Source: Tritrichomonas foetus
Taxonomy: Eukaryota > Parabasalia > Tritrichomonadida > Tritrichomonadidae
Assembly (NCBI GenBank): GCA_001839685.1
Contig: MLAK01000078.1
Coordinates: 1-64,000, forward strand
Reading direction: 5' to 3'
DNA: 64,000 bases
This document shows positions 40,694-50,700 of this stretch, piece after piece. Each line of letters begins with the position of its first letter. Position 1 is the stretch's first letter. Made by a program: the position numbers and the translations under genes. The notes below the pieces were generated by a model. The model worked only from the letters and a program-made list of their open reading frames with translations. It had not been told where the DNA came from and did not search any database.

Positions 40694-42952
40694 ATGTTCA
40701 AGAAATCCAAAAACTTTTTAGGGCAACATCGCTTTAGCTGCAGTGCTATTGAAACATTGAGAACATCAAATTCCTATGATTCAATCACTATTGCGCCTGA
40801 AATCGAAGAAATTCACCAAGCTTTGGAATCGACCAAAAAAAAGGTGGATATCAGACTCGAAAATCTCTTACCGACAAACTTCGAAGAACTAGATGATCTC
40901 ATAAATGCCACTATTGACTTACCCGTGACAAAATTAGACTCTACCCTTCCTACTCTGATAGAGGAAACAAAACAGCTTGGTCAATTCGATTCCGAGAAAG
41001 AGTTTCAGACACCTTTAATCGTTCTTCTATCGTCATTACTTCAATTGGCCCAGCTGAATAAGCTCAGAAAACTTGAAGGGGATGAACTGAAAAGTGTTTT
41101 GCTATTTTATAAAGAAAAAGATCACCGTGGAAATTCTTTGTCCACATTTCCGTTTTCAGTCCTAAATCGGCACATGAAGCTTTTAGAGGAACCTCTTGAA
41201 ACAAAATTATGCATATGTCGGATATGCGAATGTGCAGTAAAACCTGAAAATTTAAAGATGCACTCACAATCTTGTAAAGATTATCATGTCAGCACTCACA
41301 AAATTAAGAGAAATGATGAAAAGATTCTCAAAATTATTAGAAATTCGAAATATCGAACAAAAATCACTTCTGAAATTGCCACAAAAGTTAAAACAAAAGC
41401 ACCAATCACTTCTCGTCATTTGAACGAAATTGATGACTTAATTATCGAATTAGATTCTTACTCAAATCCCATAATTGATAATAAATTAATTGTTGCCCTA
41501 TCAGAAAGAAGAGATATTGTTGCAAATGCAATTATGTATCTAACAGATGCCATCAACACACAAGAAACCATTCAACATATAGATATTGATGATTTTGAAA
41601 TTACTGATGATATAAAACTTCCAGAACCATCAAATGGCGTTGAATCATTCGGTCGATTAAAGCCACTTGCAAGAGGGGCCTTTGGAAGAGTTTCATTATG
41701 TCAGAAAATTAAAACCGGTGATTTTTACGCAATTAAATCTATTCCAAAAACAGAAATTCACTCAAGAAATGGATTTTCACAATTATTACTTGAAAAAGAA
41801 TCAATGGCCAAAGCAATGTCTGCAAATGTCGTTAGACTGTTTTTCACGTTTCAGGCATTTGACTATATCTTTTTGGTAATGGAATTTATGCCTGGTGGAG
41901 ATTTATATAACCTTTTATCTAGCGTTGGTTCGCTCGATGAAGACTCAATCAGATTCTACGGAAGTGAAATTGCTTCAGCTTTAGTGAATTTGCATGATCG
42001 TGGAATTGTTCATTGTGATGTAAAACCTGACAATTTGTTAATTGGAGAAGATGGGCATCTCAAATTAACAGACTTCGGATTGTCCAAGATGTCCTTTGTG
42101 GAAAAGGCACTTGTTGGCGATTCAACATCATTTTTAATCGATATTGATGAAAACGCTTTCGAGCCGAACGAATTCAATCCGACGATAAGGAAAAAGAAAA
42201 GTTCGAATGACGATGATAATCACAAGAATAATGGAGAAGTACCTGGAACACCAAACTATCTTGCACCTGAACTTATTCTTGGAGAAAAAATTACAACAGC
42301 TTGCGATTGGTGGAGTTTTGGGTGTATTTTATATGAAATGATAAATGGTGTCCCTCCTTTTCAAGGTGAAACAACATTTGATCTTTTTGAAGCAGTTACT
42401 TCTGGATCATTTGAATGGTTTGATGAAACTGATAACGATGAAGAAGATGCTTTTGAGGTTTCACCTGAATTGAAAGATTTAGTGAATGGTCTCCTAAGAG
42501 TGAATCCTAAACAACGATATGGGAAAATGGCTGTTTTAAATCATCCTTTCTTTAGCGGAATAGAATTTAATAATGTAACAATATCAAAAAGCCGATCCTT
42601 TTCACCAACTGTACCAATTCAAACAAAGCCCAAATGTAATTCAGCTAGACCTATAGAAAAACCAACTAATAGACAATCAACATCTTCATGTCTTGAAGTA
42701 CCTTTTAAACCAACAAGAAGGAGTTCTATTGATACTTCTTACTTTGCCAATTCAAGGAATAGGAGCCTGTCTTCAGCATCTTCTTCGGCAAGTTTGTCGC
42801 CGAGGAATTCAGACGTTGAAGATTATCAAAATGAAGAGAGTCAGCATACAAAAGAACGGTTTTATGAATTATGGGATGGTGCAAATTATATTGCATTACA
42901 TGAATTAAACCTAGAAAATGAAAGGAAGCTTAACAATCCCAACAACACGTAA
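40694..42952 (+). CDS. AGC kinase of the Rim15/IREH1/MAST group with HCD catalytic loop
   Basis: A 752-residue kinase. Before the catalytic domain lies a zinc-binding CRIC motif (Cys175, Cys178, His190, Cys194) like the C2HC finger ahead of the kinase in fungal Rim15 and plant IREH proteins. The kinase (about 318-560) has ARGAFGRV, AIK with Lys348, DFG at 460-462 and GTPNYLAPE with APE at 524-526. About 61 residues separate DFG from APE, including an acidic/basic loop, the enlarged activation segment typical of Rim15 and Greatwall kinases. The catalytic loop reads IVHCDVKPDN (440-442), so the usual HRD arginine is cysteine; the catalytic Asp is kept, so activity remains possible without RD-type activation-loop coupling. 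The C-terminal tail is Ser-rich. I see no PAS domain, receiver domain or obvious hydrophobic motif. A nutrient or cell-cycle role is inferred from relatives. Confidence 0.88.
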   Translation: MFKKSKNFLGQHRFSCSAIETLRTSNSYDSITIAPEIEEIHQALESTKKKVDIRLENLLPTNFEELDDLINATIDLPVTKLDSTLPTLIEETKQLGQFDSEKEFQTPLIVLLSSLLQLAQLNKLRKLEGDELKSVLLFYKEKDHRGNSLSTFPFSVLNRHMKLLEEPLETKLCICRICECAVKPENLKMHSQSCKDYHVSTHKIKRNDEKILKIIRNSKYRTKITSEIATKVKTKAPITSRHLNEIDDLIIELDSYSNPIIDNKLIVALSERRDIVANAIMYLTDAINTQETIQHIDIDDFEITDDIKLPEPSNGVESFGRLKPLARGAFGRVSLCQKIKTGDFYAIKSIPKTEIHSRNGFSQLLLEKESMAKAMSANVVRLFFTFQAFDYIFLVMEFMPGGDLYNLLSSVGSLDEDSIRFYGSEIASALVNLHDRGIVHCDVKPDNLLIGEDGHLKLTDFGLSKMSFVEKALVGDSTSFLIDIDENAFEPNEFNPTIRKKKSSNDDDNHKNNGEVPGTPNYLAPELILGEKITTACDWWSFGCILYEMINGVPPFQGETTFDLFEAVTSGSFEWFDETDNDEEDAFEVSPELKDLVNGLLRVNPKQRYGKMAVLNHPFFSGIEFNNVTISKSRSFSPTVPIQTKPKCNSARPIEKPTNRQSTSSCLEVPFKPTRRSSIDTSYFANSRNRSLSSASSSASLSPRNSDVEDYQNEESQHTKERFYELWDGANYIALHELNLENERKLNNPNNT

Positions 42953-43544
42953 TAATAGGTTTCTGATATTTATATTTATTTATGTATTTTGAAATATACG
43001 CAAAAATGTATTTTTGTTAACTAAATCCGAAATATTATTTATATTGGTTTTGCTTTCATCATTTTTTGTAAGAGTTCTCTACTTTGCAGAAATCTTATTA
43101 TTTTTAAGTCTCAATAAAAACTAACAAAATTTGTTGTTGTCATTTCTCAGTATATTGTTTATGTAAGTATATCATTAACTCAACATCATAAATTTTGGCT
43201 TACAATGTGATAAATTAACAATTTTTGCTATTGTTAATCGAGAGACGAAGCAAATGATGCAAAAATTTACTCTTTTGTTTAAATAAATCCTCTACAATCC
43301 CAAAATTATTTCAATGGTAGTAGTTTTTATATTGACATAAAAAACATTTTTAAATGTGCCTTGATCAAAACATTTACTATTGTTGGTTTATTCTGAAAAT
43401 AACGCAACAAAGAATAGCACAATGATATTTGTAGTTATGATGTTTTCTTAAAATTCTTTTTCTTGAAAAAACCAAAATAGGTCATTGCTTGAAATAATTT
43501 CCAGAAAGTTAATATTTTACATAATCAAAAGTGTAAACCATTGT
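42953..43544. other. Convergent intergenic spacer
   Basis: AT-rich 3' spacer between the AGC kinase and the Rab gene; nothing recognisable. Confidence 0.6.
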
Positions 43545-44210
43545 TCAGCAGCATTCAGATTCTTCGTCTCCATCACGGTCATCTGTTACTTTGACTCTTC
43601 CATCACCTCTATCATTCCTCCCATCATTAGCTGACTTTTTTCCATTCTTTATAAAGTGTGGATCTCTTTTCGATTGAATGAATAATTTGGAAAGTGTATC
43701 AAAAAGCTCGTTCACACCATTTCCATTTTTCGCGCTTGTTTCAAAATAAACACCGCGATTTGCAGCAGCCAATGATTTTGCTGATTCTTGAGAAACCTGC
43801 CTTGCTTTTTCATCTTTTTCAAGAAGATCTGTTTTATTTCCAACAATAAATAATAAACATGCATCTTGAAGTGAACAAGCAGCAAGTTCACCTAACCAAT
43901 AATTTACATCTTCAAATGAATTTTTATTTGTTACATCAAAAACAATAACAGCACACTGGGCATCCCTGTAATATACACGTGCAAGACTTCTATAATTTTC
44001 TTGCCCAGCAGTATCCCAGATATTGAGTTTGACACCATTAACGGTCGCCGCCGATAGGCCTGCACCCAAAGTTGGCCTAATCGAATGCTCGAAGGTTTGG
44101 TTGACAAGCCTATGAATAATTGAGGTTTTTCCAGCAGATGAAGCGCCAAGCATGACAACTTTGCACTGAATTAGAGCATCTGAATTGGAAACAAGTTTCT
44201 GTGACTGCAT
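43545..44210 (-). CDS. Rab-family small GTPase
   Basis: 221 residues from the ATG at 44210. The frame extends to 44264 but begins there with TTG, and the extra 18 residues have no Rab similarity. All G motifs are present: GASSAGKT P-loop (22-29), PTLGA with the switch I threonine (47), WDTAGQE (65-71), NKTD (125-128) and TSAK (158-161). The protein ends ECC, the usual double-cysteine site for geranylgeranylation, after a hypervariable Asp/Gly/Lys-rich linker. It should act in vesicle traffic on a membrane compartment. The switch and YYRDAQCAVIVFDVT regions resemble the Rab5/Rab21/Rab22 group, a weak subclass call. A VPS9-domain protein, the usual Rab5-group exchange factor, is encoded at 58595-60169 in this window. 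Confidence 0.92.
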   Translation of the reverse strand: MQSQKLVSNSDALIQCKVVMLGASSAGKTSIIHRLVNQTFEHSIRPTLGAGLSAATVNGVKLNIWDTAGQENYRSLARVYYRDAQCAVIVFDVTNKNSFEDVNYWLGELAACSLQDACLLFIVGNKTDLLEKDEKARQVSQESAKSLAAANRGVYFETSAKNGNGVNELFDTLSKLFIQSKRDPHFIKNGKKSANDGRNDRGDGRVKVTDDRDGDEESECC

Positions 44211-44667
44211 TTTGTTAAATTGACCAATAAGGTGATTTAATTGGCCATATAAATGGCAAGACAATAACTCAATTCAATGCATACTTGGCCCCATTGGATT
44301 CACGCAAATATAAATTTCGTTTAGAGTTTAGATCAAAAAAAAATGAATTATTCGAAAAAAGCTAACAAGTTAATGAAAAACAAACAAATTCTTTATTAAA
44401 ACAGTTCATAGGCTAGTCAAAAAAAAAAATAATTATAAAAACAAATTCAGTTTTCATGAATGAAGCAAAATTCAAGAAAAACATTACAAATTCTATAATT
44501 CTATAATCATAAATAAACAGGACAAAAGTTGAATATATCTATCTATCTATCTTCACAAATAAGAATACACTTCTTCATTATTTATCAATGGTGATAAAAC
44601 CCAAAAACAAAACCATACAAATGACAGAAAAAGTTATCATAAATATCCTTCCAAATTGTGTAATTGC
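44211..44667. other. Intergenic spacer between two minus-strand genes
   Basis: AT-rich with a short ATCT repeat near 44537-44551. No gene is seen. Confidence 0.55.
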
Positions 44668-47079
44668 TTACTTGTTTGTGTAGTAATCGATAGATGCAGG
44701 GTCACCATAAACCCATGACTCTATAATGTTTGGATCCTTTTTCTTATCTTTGCACTTTTTGTATCCCAAAAACGATGCTACAACAACAACACATACAGTG
44801 AGGAATCCAACCGCCAAAAACACCAAAAGTTGTGCATCTGATGGATTTGATGGAACTTGACTTGTTGATGCAGGTGATGTTGGTGTATTTGTTGAAAAGC
44901 ATTCAGCATTATTGATTTTATCGCTTGGAAAAACTTCCCATGTTTTAGTGCCATTGCATTTGTCAGGTAATAATATACATTTTATTTGCGACATGTCAAA
45001 GACATCCTTTCCAAGAGAAACATAACAATCAACAAACTCAATTGTTTCTAAGGGTGTATTTGAAAAAGCTGTATCGGAGATAGTTTGAACACTCTGTGGT
45101 ATTTTCACTTCAGTAAGACCTGTTATTTGCGAAAAAGCAGATTTGCCTATTGCTCTCAATTTCTCATTTAACTGAACCTGGTGAATATGCGTCGACAAAA
45201 AAGCATAATCTTCTATTTCCATCAATGAATCAGGTAAAATAACAGTCTGTAAATGAGAATTTTGTGCAAAACTCATATATCCAAGCCTTAAAATATTCTT
45301 AGGAACTATATAATTAGTATAGTTTGCATTTCCATTTGGAAATTGAACTAATTTCATTGTTTTTCTCTCAAAAAGCACGCCATTTTCACTAAAATAACAT
45401 TTATTATCAAGTGAAACATCAAATCCTTCAATTCCTGTTGATGAAAATGCACAAATTCCAATAAAACTTACAGATGCTGGAATTTCAAGAATTCCTTTTA
45501 AATCCATGCAATACTCAAAGGCTTCACCACTGATTGATTGAAGTTTTTGAGGGAATTTAACTTCTTGTAAAAATAAAACGTTAGCGAGTGCACCAGCTTC
45601 GATAGATTCAAGACTATGAGGAAATTCAACAGATTTTAACGAAATTGAATTATAAAAAGTATCGATTCCAATTTTTTTCACATCATCACTAACTTTTATC
45701 GTTTCTTGTGGTGAATAAGTAGCATAGCTGATTGTTTTATGATCGTTGATCGAATATAGGACATTTTGTGAAGAATAAAAATGTGTATTATTTTCTCTCA
45801 CTTTGATATTTTCGATAGATGACATTTTAAATGGATTATTTCCAATTTTTGTAAGAGTTCCTGGCAAAGAAACAGATTCGGATTTTACTAAACAATTTGC
45901 AAAAGCATAAGATCCAATTTCAACCAAATGTTCTGGGAAATGACTCGGGATTGATAACTTTGAGCATAGTGCAAATGCTGATTGGCCAATTTGTTTTAAT
46001 CCTGAACCGAATGTAATATCAGAGAGTCTAGTGCATTGCATAAAAGCAAATTCACCAATTTCTCGAACTGTGTCTGGTAAAATAATGGATTTGAGATTTG
46101 TGCATTGTTTAAATCCTGAGTTTTCAATCACTGTTAATTCTTTTGGAAGATAGATAGCTGACAGCTTTTGGCATCCTAAAAACATGTTTGCATGAAGGAC
46201 TAAAATTGATGTTTGATTGATATCGACATATTCTAGTTCCTGACAATTTCTGAAACAGTTTGCGCCAATATTCCATAGGCCGAGGGAAAATCCACCAACC
46301 CGTTTTACTCCAGTATAAGCAAAAGCAAAGTCACCAAGTGTTAAAATGGAAGCACCAAAATCAATTTTCGATAAAGTCGAACATCCAAAAAAAGAATAGT
46401 CATTTAAAGAAGTGGTTTTTTGACCAGCTCGAAGTGTTTCAATTCCATTGCAGAAATAAAAGCAGCCAGACGGAACAGCAGAAATCGAATCTGGAATTTC
46501 AATATTGGGGCCAATCCTGTTGCAGAATGCGAAGCTGTACTGGCCTAAAGAAACCAAATCTTTTGGCAATGTGATATAGCGAAGCAAGGTGCAGTTAAAA
46601 AATGCGTATTCTGATATTTCCGTAATATTTCCGCTGAAAATGATCGATTCAAGGGCCACGCAGTTTGCGAAGCAAGAAAAAGGAATTTTTGTGATATGAT
46701 TTGGAATTTTGATATTTGTCAATTTATGACAATCTTCAAAAGTTTTCTCTCCAAGAGTTTCAATTGTGTCCGGCAAAAAAACTGTCGTTAAATTTTCCAA
46801 GTTCGAAAAGCTTCCATCTTGAAGAGCAACGACGAGAAAAGTTACATTTTTATGATCGACCGTTTCTGGAATCGTAATTTCCGTATTTTGCGACTGCATT
46901 GGACATTTTATTGATACTGTCGTGTCTGTTTTCATGATATATGCAAATGAATCGTCTTCAAATTCATTTGCTTCATAGGCGTAACAATGTGAGTTGAAAC
47001 GTAAATTTAGCTTATCGTTATCCCTTACATATTCGGTTGAACGTGAAAAAGAAAGAAAATGAGCGAAAAAAAGAAGCAT
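44668..47079 (-). CDS. BspA-like leucine-rich repeat (TpLRR) type I surface protein
   Basis: An 803-residue surface protein. An N-terminal signal sequence (about 1-13, MLLFFAHFLSFSR) precedes about twenty LRR_5/TpLRR repeats (about 75-700). The typical 23-residue pattern shows in phrases such as LTNIKIPNHITKIPFSCFANC, with FANC/FKQC/FAFC marking each repeat. A Thr/Ser/Pro-rich stalk (about 735-750) is followed by a transmembrane helix (about 753-778) and a short tail with a KKCKDKKKDP stop-transfer and acidic end. BspA-like proteins are the largest surface family of trichomonads and are candidate adhesins; some are seen on the surface of infecting cells. A NCF-like C-terminal tyrosine motif is not obvious, although YYTNK is present. 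The start is the first ATG. Confidence 0.93.
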   Translation of the reverse strand: MLLFFAHFLSFSRSTEYVRDNDKLNLRFNSHCYAYEANEFEDDSFAYIMKTDTTVSIKCPMQSQNTEITIPETVDHKNVTFLVVALQDGSFSNLENLTTVFLPDTIETLGEKTFEDCHKLTNIKIPNHITKIPFSCFANCVALESIIFSGNITEISEYAFFNCTLLRYITLPKDLVSLGQYSFAFCNRIGPNIEIPDSISAVPSGCFYFCNGIETLRAGQKTTSLNDYSFFGCSTLSKIDFGASILTLGDFAFAYTGVKRVGGFSLGLWNIGANCFRNCQELEYVDINQTSILVLHANMFLGCQKLSAIYLPKELTVIENSGFKQCTNLKSIILPDTVREIGEFAFMQCTRLSDITFGSGLKQIGQSAFALCSKLSIPSHFPEHLVEIGSYAFANCLVKSESVSLPGTLTKIGNNPFKMSSIENIKVRENNTHFYSSQNVLYSINDHKTISYATYSPQETIKVSDDVKKIGIDTFYNSISLKSVEFPHSLESIEAGALANVLFLQEVKFPQKLQSISGEAFEYCMDLKGILEIPASVSFIGICAFSSTGIEGFDVSLDNKCYFSENGVLFERKTMKLVQFPNGNANYTNYIVPKNILRLGYMSFAQNSHLQTVILPDSLMEIEDYAFLSTHIHQVQLNEKLRAIGKSAFSQITGLTEVKIPQSVQTISDTAFSNTPLETIEFVDCYVSLGKDVFDMSQIKCILLPDKCNGTKTWEVFPSDKINNAECFSTNTPTSPASTSQVPSNPSDAQLLVFLAVGFLTVCVVVVASFLGYKKCKDKKKDPNIIESWVYGDPASIDYYTNK

Positions 47080-47799
47080 TTGCGAAAATTATTTTAAAAG
47101 CGTCAGATAAGCTTTTTCTGTATTTTATGACATGGCAAATGCTTGTTTTGAATAATTATAGAAAATTTAAATTAATTCAATTGAATCGGATGGATATAGA
47201 AATGTTTCTGATAATTATATAAAGGATTTATAACTAGGTATTCAATATTTGAAAAACGTATTGATTGAATCAATCAATTTGAAGAGGTTCATTTGAATTA
47301 ACTTCAGAAATATTAAACTACAATTGTATTATACTCATTATTGGTAACTTATTCAATATTTGCCAAATTTGAATCGATAATAATACATACTATATAATAT
47401 CTAATGAAATTCCTTAAAATCCACACATAATCTCAAAATATTATTGAGATATTTCTATTTTTATAAAATATTAAAATTTCGTAAAATAATTAATTATATC
47501 TCATTTCATGGAATGAATTAAATATTATAATTAGTATTATACGTTATCTAAATATATGTAATTAGTACTTATGCTTTAAAAAACCATAATAATTAAGTAT
47601 ATCTCAGATAAATCAATATTTTTTGGTATTTAAGAATTTTCAATTCAATCAATTCAAAAAGTTCTGTGATTATCGAAAGTGATATATGGTTATATCGAGC
47701 TCTCCAAAGAATCAAAGTGACATAATCATACTCATAAAGATAAAATAAAACAAAATTCAAAATAGATAGCCATATTTAAAAAACAAATAAAATAAATAA
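47080..47799. other. Intergenic spacer
   Basis: AT-rich 720 bases between two minus-strand genes. ATTCAAAAAGT occurs at 47652-47662. No gene is seen. Confidence 0.55.
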
Positions 47800-49188
47800 T
47801 TAATCACAATAAAATCCAGGGCAATTATCCCTTAAGAATTGGTAGTCCTGCATCTTATAATTTATATCATCATATGCTGCCTTTAAATAAAATAACCCTC
47901 TACTAACATTTTTCTCAACAACTTTTCCTTGAATCAAAAGAATACCAAATACTTCTTGTGCAGAACCACTTCCATTATCAGCATAAACTGTTAAAAGATC
48001 AATTACTGACTTTTTATCAACCTTTCCAAGAGTCATTGCTTTTACAACCATTTCCAATGATTCTCGATCAGGTGCCCAACAACAAATTTCGCTTGCTTTT
48101 CGCCAAAGCCCGACAGCTTCAGCAAGTTTCCCAGCTCTTGCAGCTTTAGCGCCGTCAATTATGTAATAACAACCGTGATTTTGTCTTTCACTTGGTGGAA
48201 GTTTGGGGTTCATTCCATGATTCATGAAGTATTCAAATGAAGATCGATAATTTTTAAGGAAGCTTAATTCTAAAACTTCTTCAAAACTCTTGTTGTGATT
48301 CACTTTTAACGAATTCGAATCAATTACAGATTTGAAAAGCAAAATTCCGATGAAAAACAAAGCAGATGGATCTTTTTTAGAATCTTCATCTAAAGTTTCG
48401 ATGAATTTTTTAGGTGCATTTTGTGCAAAATCAAGGAAAACTTGTGAAAATTGTAAAAATTCACGTCTTATACAGAAACGGAATGAAACAATCGCTTCTT
48501 CAAGCGAAAACCATTTTTTTCCATCAACAAATGATTTAACAGCGAGGAAATTTGCATACAAATCATTTCCTTTTAATGCCTCTTTCAAATATTTAAGAGA
48601 ATTAGTTTCGTCTTCGAAGTAATTCATTGATATTTGAGCTAGGCGAGAAGTTCCTGCAGCCTTTCCATTTTGTGAACATTTCTGGAAATATTTGAAACTT
48701 TCAGTAATATCTTGTCTCACGCCAATGCCCTTGAGGAATTTCATTCCAAGCATATACTGTGCTTCTACATTACCAAAATCGGCTGCTTCTTTATAAAGCT
48801 TGGCAGAACGGATAATATTTAAATAAACAGTATCTCCTTTTTCATTATGAGTAGCCTCTTCAAATATCTGGTCGGGTGATTTCCCATTTAATTTTCTTTT
48901 TCTATCCAAAATAGTATTACCCAGAAGTCTACCACCAGGAATTGCTAGACTATGACTTACATCAGATTTTTTATTTGTGGTATTACCATTAATAGAGAAA
49001 TTAGATGATTGTATTGGACTGAGTGATTGACTTGATGGAGATGAATCTGGTGGTAGTGATGAAGATATTAAACGATGATTGTTTTCGCTTGATGAACTAA
49101 TATCAAATTTCGAATTTTTGTTAGATTGGCTGCTGTTGAATGCAACATTTTGAGAATTAATTGTAGTAACTGGGACAACAGGTGGCAT
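47800..49188 (-). CDS. Sel1-repeat protein, probably the C-terminal half of the upstream pseudokinase gene
   Basis: 462 residues. The first about 100 are Ser/Asn-rich low complexity. From about residue 105 come Sel1-like repeats: LYKEAADFGNVEAQYMLGMK, YFQKCSQNGKAAGTSRLAQI, and further helical pairs to the C-terminus (LLTVYADNGSGSAQEVFGIL, YLKAAYDDI). These form a scaffold solenoid. The ATG at 49188 is in the same frame as the upstream pseudokinase ORF, with only seven sense codons between that ORF's TAA and this ATG. Kinase plus Sel1 is a standard trichomonad architecture, and this window has an intact example at 30398-32254. This is probably the second half of one gene split by one stop. As a separate gene it would have almost no promoter space. 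Confidence 0.8.
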   Translation of the reverse strand: MPPVVPVTTINSQNVAFNSSQSNKNSKFDISSSSENNHRLISSSLPPDSSPSSQSLSPIQSSNFSINGNTTNKKSDVSHSLAIPGGRLLGNTILDRKRKLNGKSPDQIFEEATHNEKGDTVYLNIIRSAKLYKEAADFGNVEAQYMLGMKFLKGIGVRQDITESFKYFQKCSQNGKAAGTSRLAQISMNYFEDETNSLKYLKEALKGNDLYANFLAVKSFVDGKKWFSLEEAIVSFRFCIRREFLQFSQVFLDFAQNAPKKFIETLDEDSKKDPSALFFIGILLFKSVIDSNSLKVNHNKSFEEVLELSFLKNYRSSFEYFMNHGMNPKLPPSERQNHGCYYIIDGAKAARAGKLAEAVGLWRKASEICCWAPDRESLEMVVKAMTLGKVDKKSVIDLLTVYADNGSGSAQEVFGILLIQGKVVEKNVSRGLFYLKAAYDDINYKMQDYQFLRDNCPGFYCD

Positions 49189-49209
49189 TCGTGATAAAGA
49201 GTCTATTGA

Positions 49210-50700
49210 TTAAATTTCGGATTCTGGAATAGCTATTTGGCAAGATGTATCTGGTTGTGCTAAATTATCAAATTCGTCCAAATCATTGGGTGTGCATACT
49301 TCATTATCTAAATCATAATCGGGCGCTGCAACAACTCCTTCACTTTCAACAACAAATGTTTCTGGCATTAGAATGCGTTTTCCTTTTACAGAACCCGATT
49401 TGGTACTCAAAGTGTAATTATTTTGAAGTGGATCTGAGTGTAGTCCCACAGGAATTCTAGAACTGTTCACTCTTTGACTTGATACTGAACTGATAGATGA
49501 ATTCATTTGATTAATATTCAAATTGTTATTGAATTGATTACTCATTGGATTTTTTATTTGATCAGGATATTGAACAGGAGGAATCGCTCCATTCATTGGA
49601 TTATAATTTGATGAAATATTTATGTCAACACCATCATTATAAATACTATAAGGATTCAGTGGAAGTCCTTGGATCATGTAATTTGGATTCGGCATTGGAA
49701 TTGACATCTGCATTGGCATCATATTTGGAGCAAAAGTTGGAGGAAGAAAATTATTCTGTACTGGTGGGTAATTAACTTGAATGTTTCCCGGATAAAAATT
49801 ATCAATATTTCGATGTGGCCGCTGATGTTGTGAATTCATTAACATATGTGCTTGATGAAAATGCATTTGCTGTTGTTGCATCATCTGTTGTTGTTGAATA
49901 TTTTGATTAGCTTTAAAGTTTGCAACATCAAATGGTTTTGTTGAAATTAAATTTGAACGATATGCGGCATAGTTGTGTTCATCAATTTCAGGAAGTTTAA
50001 ACTCAATTGTATCGAGTAACTTTAAAATTTCACTAAAAATCGGTCTTGTTTCAATATTTGCTGATATGCATCTACTGATCAAAATTCTATACATTTTTGG
50101 AATATTCTGGCCAAAAGAAGCTTTCAGAATTCTCTTTAAAAGAATCCCATAAGCATAAACATCACTTGCTGTTGTATATTTTTGCTCTTTTGCTAATTCA
50201 GGTGCATTATACTTTGGGTTTTCATTACATTCATAAAGTCCAGTACCAGCTAAGCATGGATCATATTTCTCATTTAAGAGGACAGTTGACGTGTTTACAT
50301 TTTTATGAATAATTTGTGGTTGATGTCGATGCAACAAATTGAGTGCAAATGCAACTCCAAAACAGATCTTCATTATCGTTGTTTGGCTGATTGGTTCATG
50401 TTTAATCATTTTCAATATCACTTTTACAGACCTTTTCGTTTGATATTCGAAAATGAGGGAGGGAGGCGTTTCTGGATCGCCTGGAAAATAGCCGTAGATT
50501 TTCTGTAGAGAAGGGTGACGAACTGAGTCAAAAAAGTGAAGAGATTCCATAAAATTTTGTGAAGATATCATCAAAAATTCTTTGACAACAATCAAACACA
50601 TTCCTCGATCTGGATCTTTGGCTAGATACGTAATCCTTCGTGGATTTTTACCAAGATTATCGGCCCTCTGGAATTTTTTAACGTTTATTTGGGGAAGCAT
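49210..50700 (-). CDS. Pseudokinase with Gln/Asn-rich tail, ended by an in-frame TAA
   Basis: 496 residues. Residues 10-235 have a kinase fold (VVKEF with Lys40, an E-helix, YNAPELA with APE at 166-168, SDVYAYGILLKRIL). The catalytic loop is IIHKNVN (His132, Lys133, Asn134 in place of HRD), and DFG is replaced by AGT (151-153). The catalytic Asp and metal-binding Asp are both missing, so this is a predicted pseudokinase. The glycine loop is also degenerate. A Gln/Met/Asn/Pro-rich region (about 265-430) follows. The ORF ends at TAA 49210-49212, and the frame then continues open into the Sel1 ORF. A TCACA initiator-like site lies about 17 bases upstream of the ATG. It probably serves as a scaffold or regulator rather than an enzyme. 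Confidence 0.82.
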   Translation of the reverse strand: MLPQINVKKFQRADNLGKNPRRITYLAKDPDRGMCLIVVKEFLMISSQNFMESLHFFDSVRHPSLQKIYGYFPGDPETPPSLIFEYQTKRSVKVILKMIKHEPISQTTIMKICFGVAFALNLLHRHQPQIIHKNVNTSTVLLNEKYDPCLAGTGLYECNENPKYNAPELAKEQKYTTASDVYAYGILLKRILKASFGQNIPKMYRILISRCISANIETRPIFSEILKLLDTIEFKLPEIDEHNYAAYRSNLISTKPFDVANFKANQNIQQQQMMQQQQMHFHQAHMLMNSQHQRPHRNIDNFYPGNIQVNYPPVQNNFLPPTFAPNMMPMQMSIPMPNPNYMIQGLPLNPYSIYNDGVDINISSNYNPMNGAIPPVQYPDQIKNPMSNQFNNNLNINQMNSSISSVSSQRVNSSRIPVGLHSDPLQNNYTLSTKSGSVKGKRILMPETFVVESEGVVAAPDYDLDNEVCTPNDLDEFDNLAQPDTSCQIAIPESEI

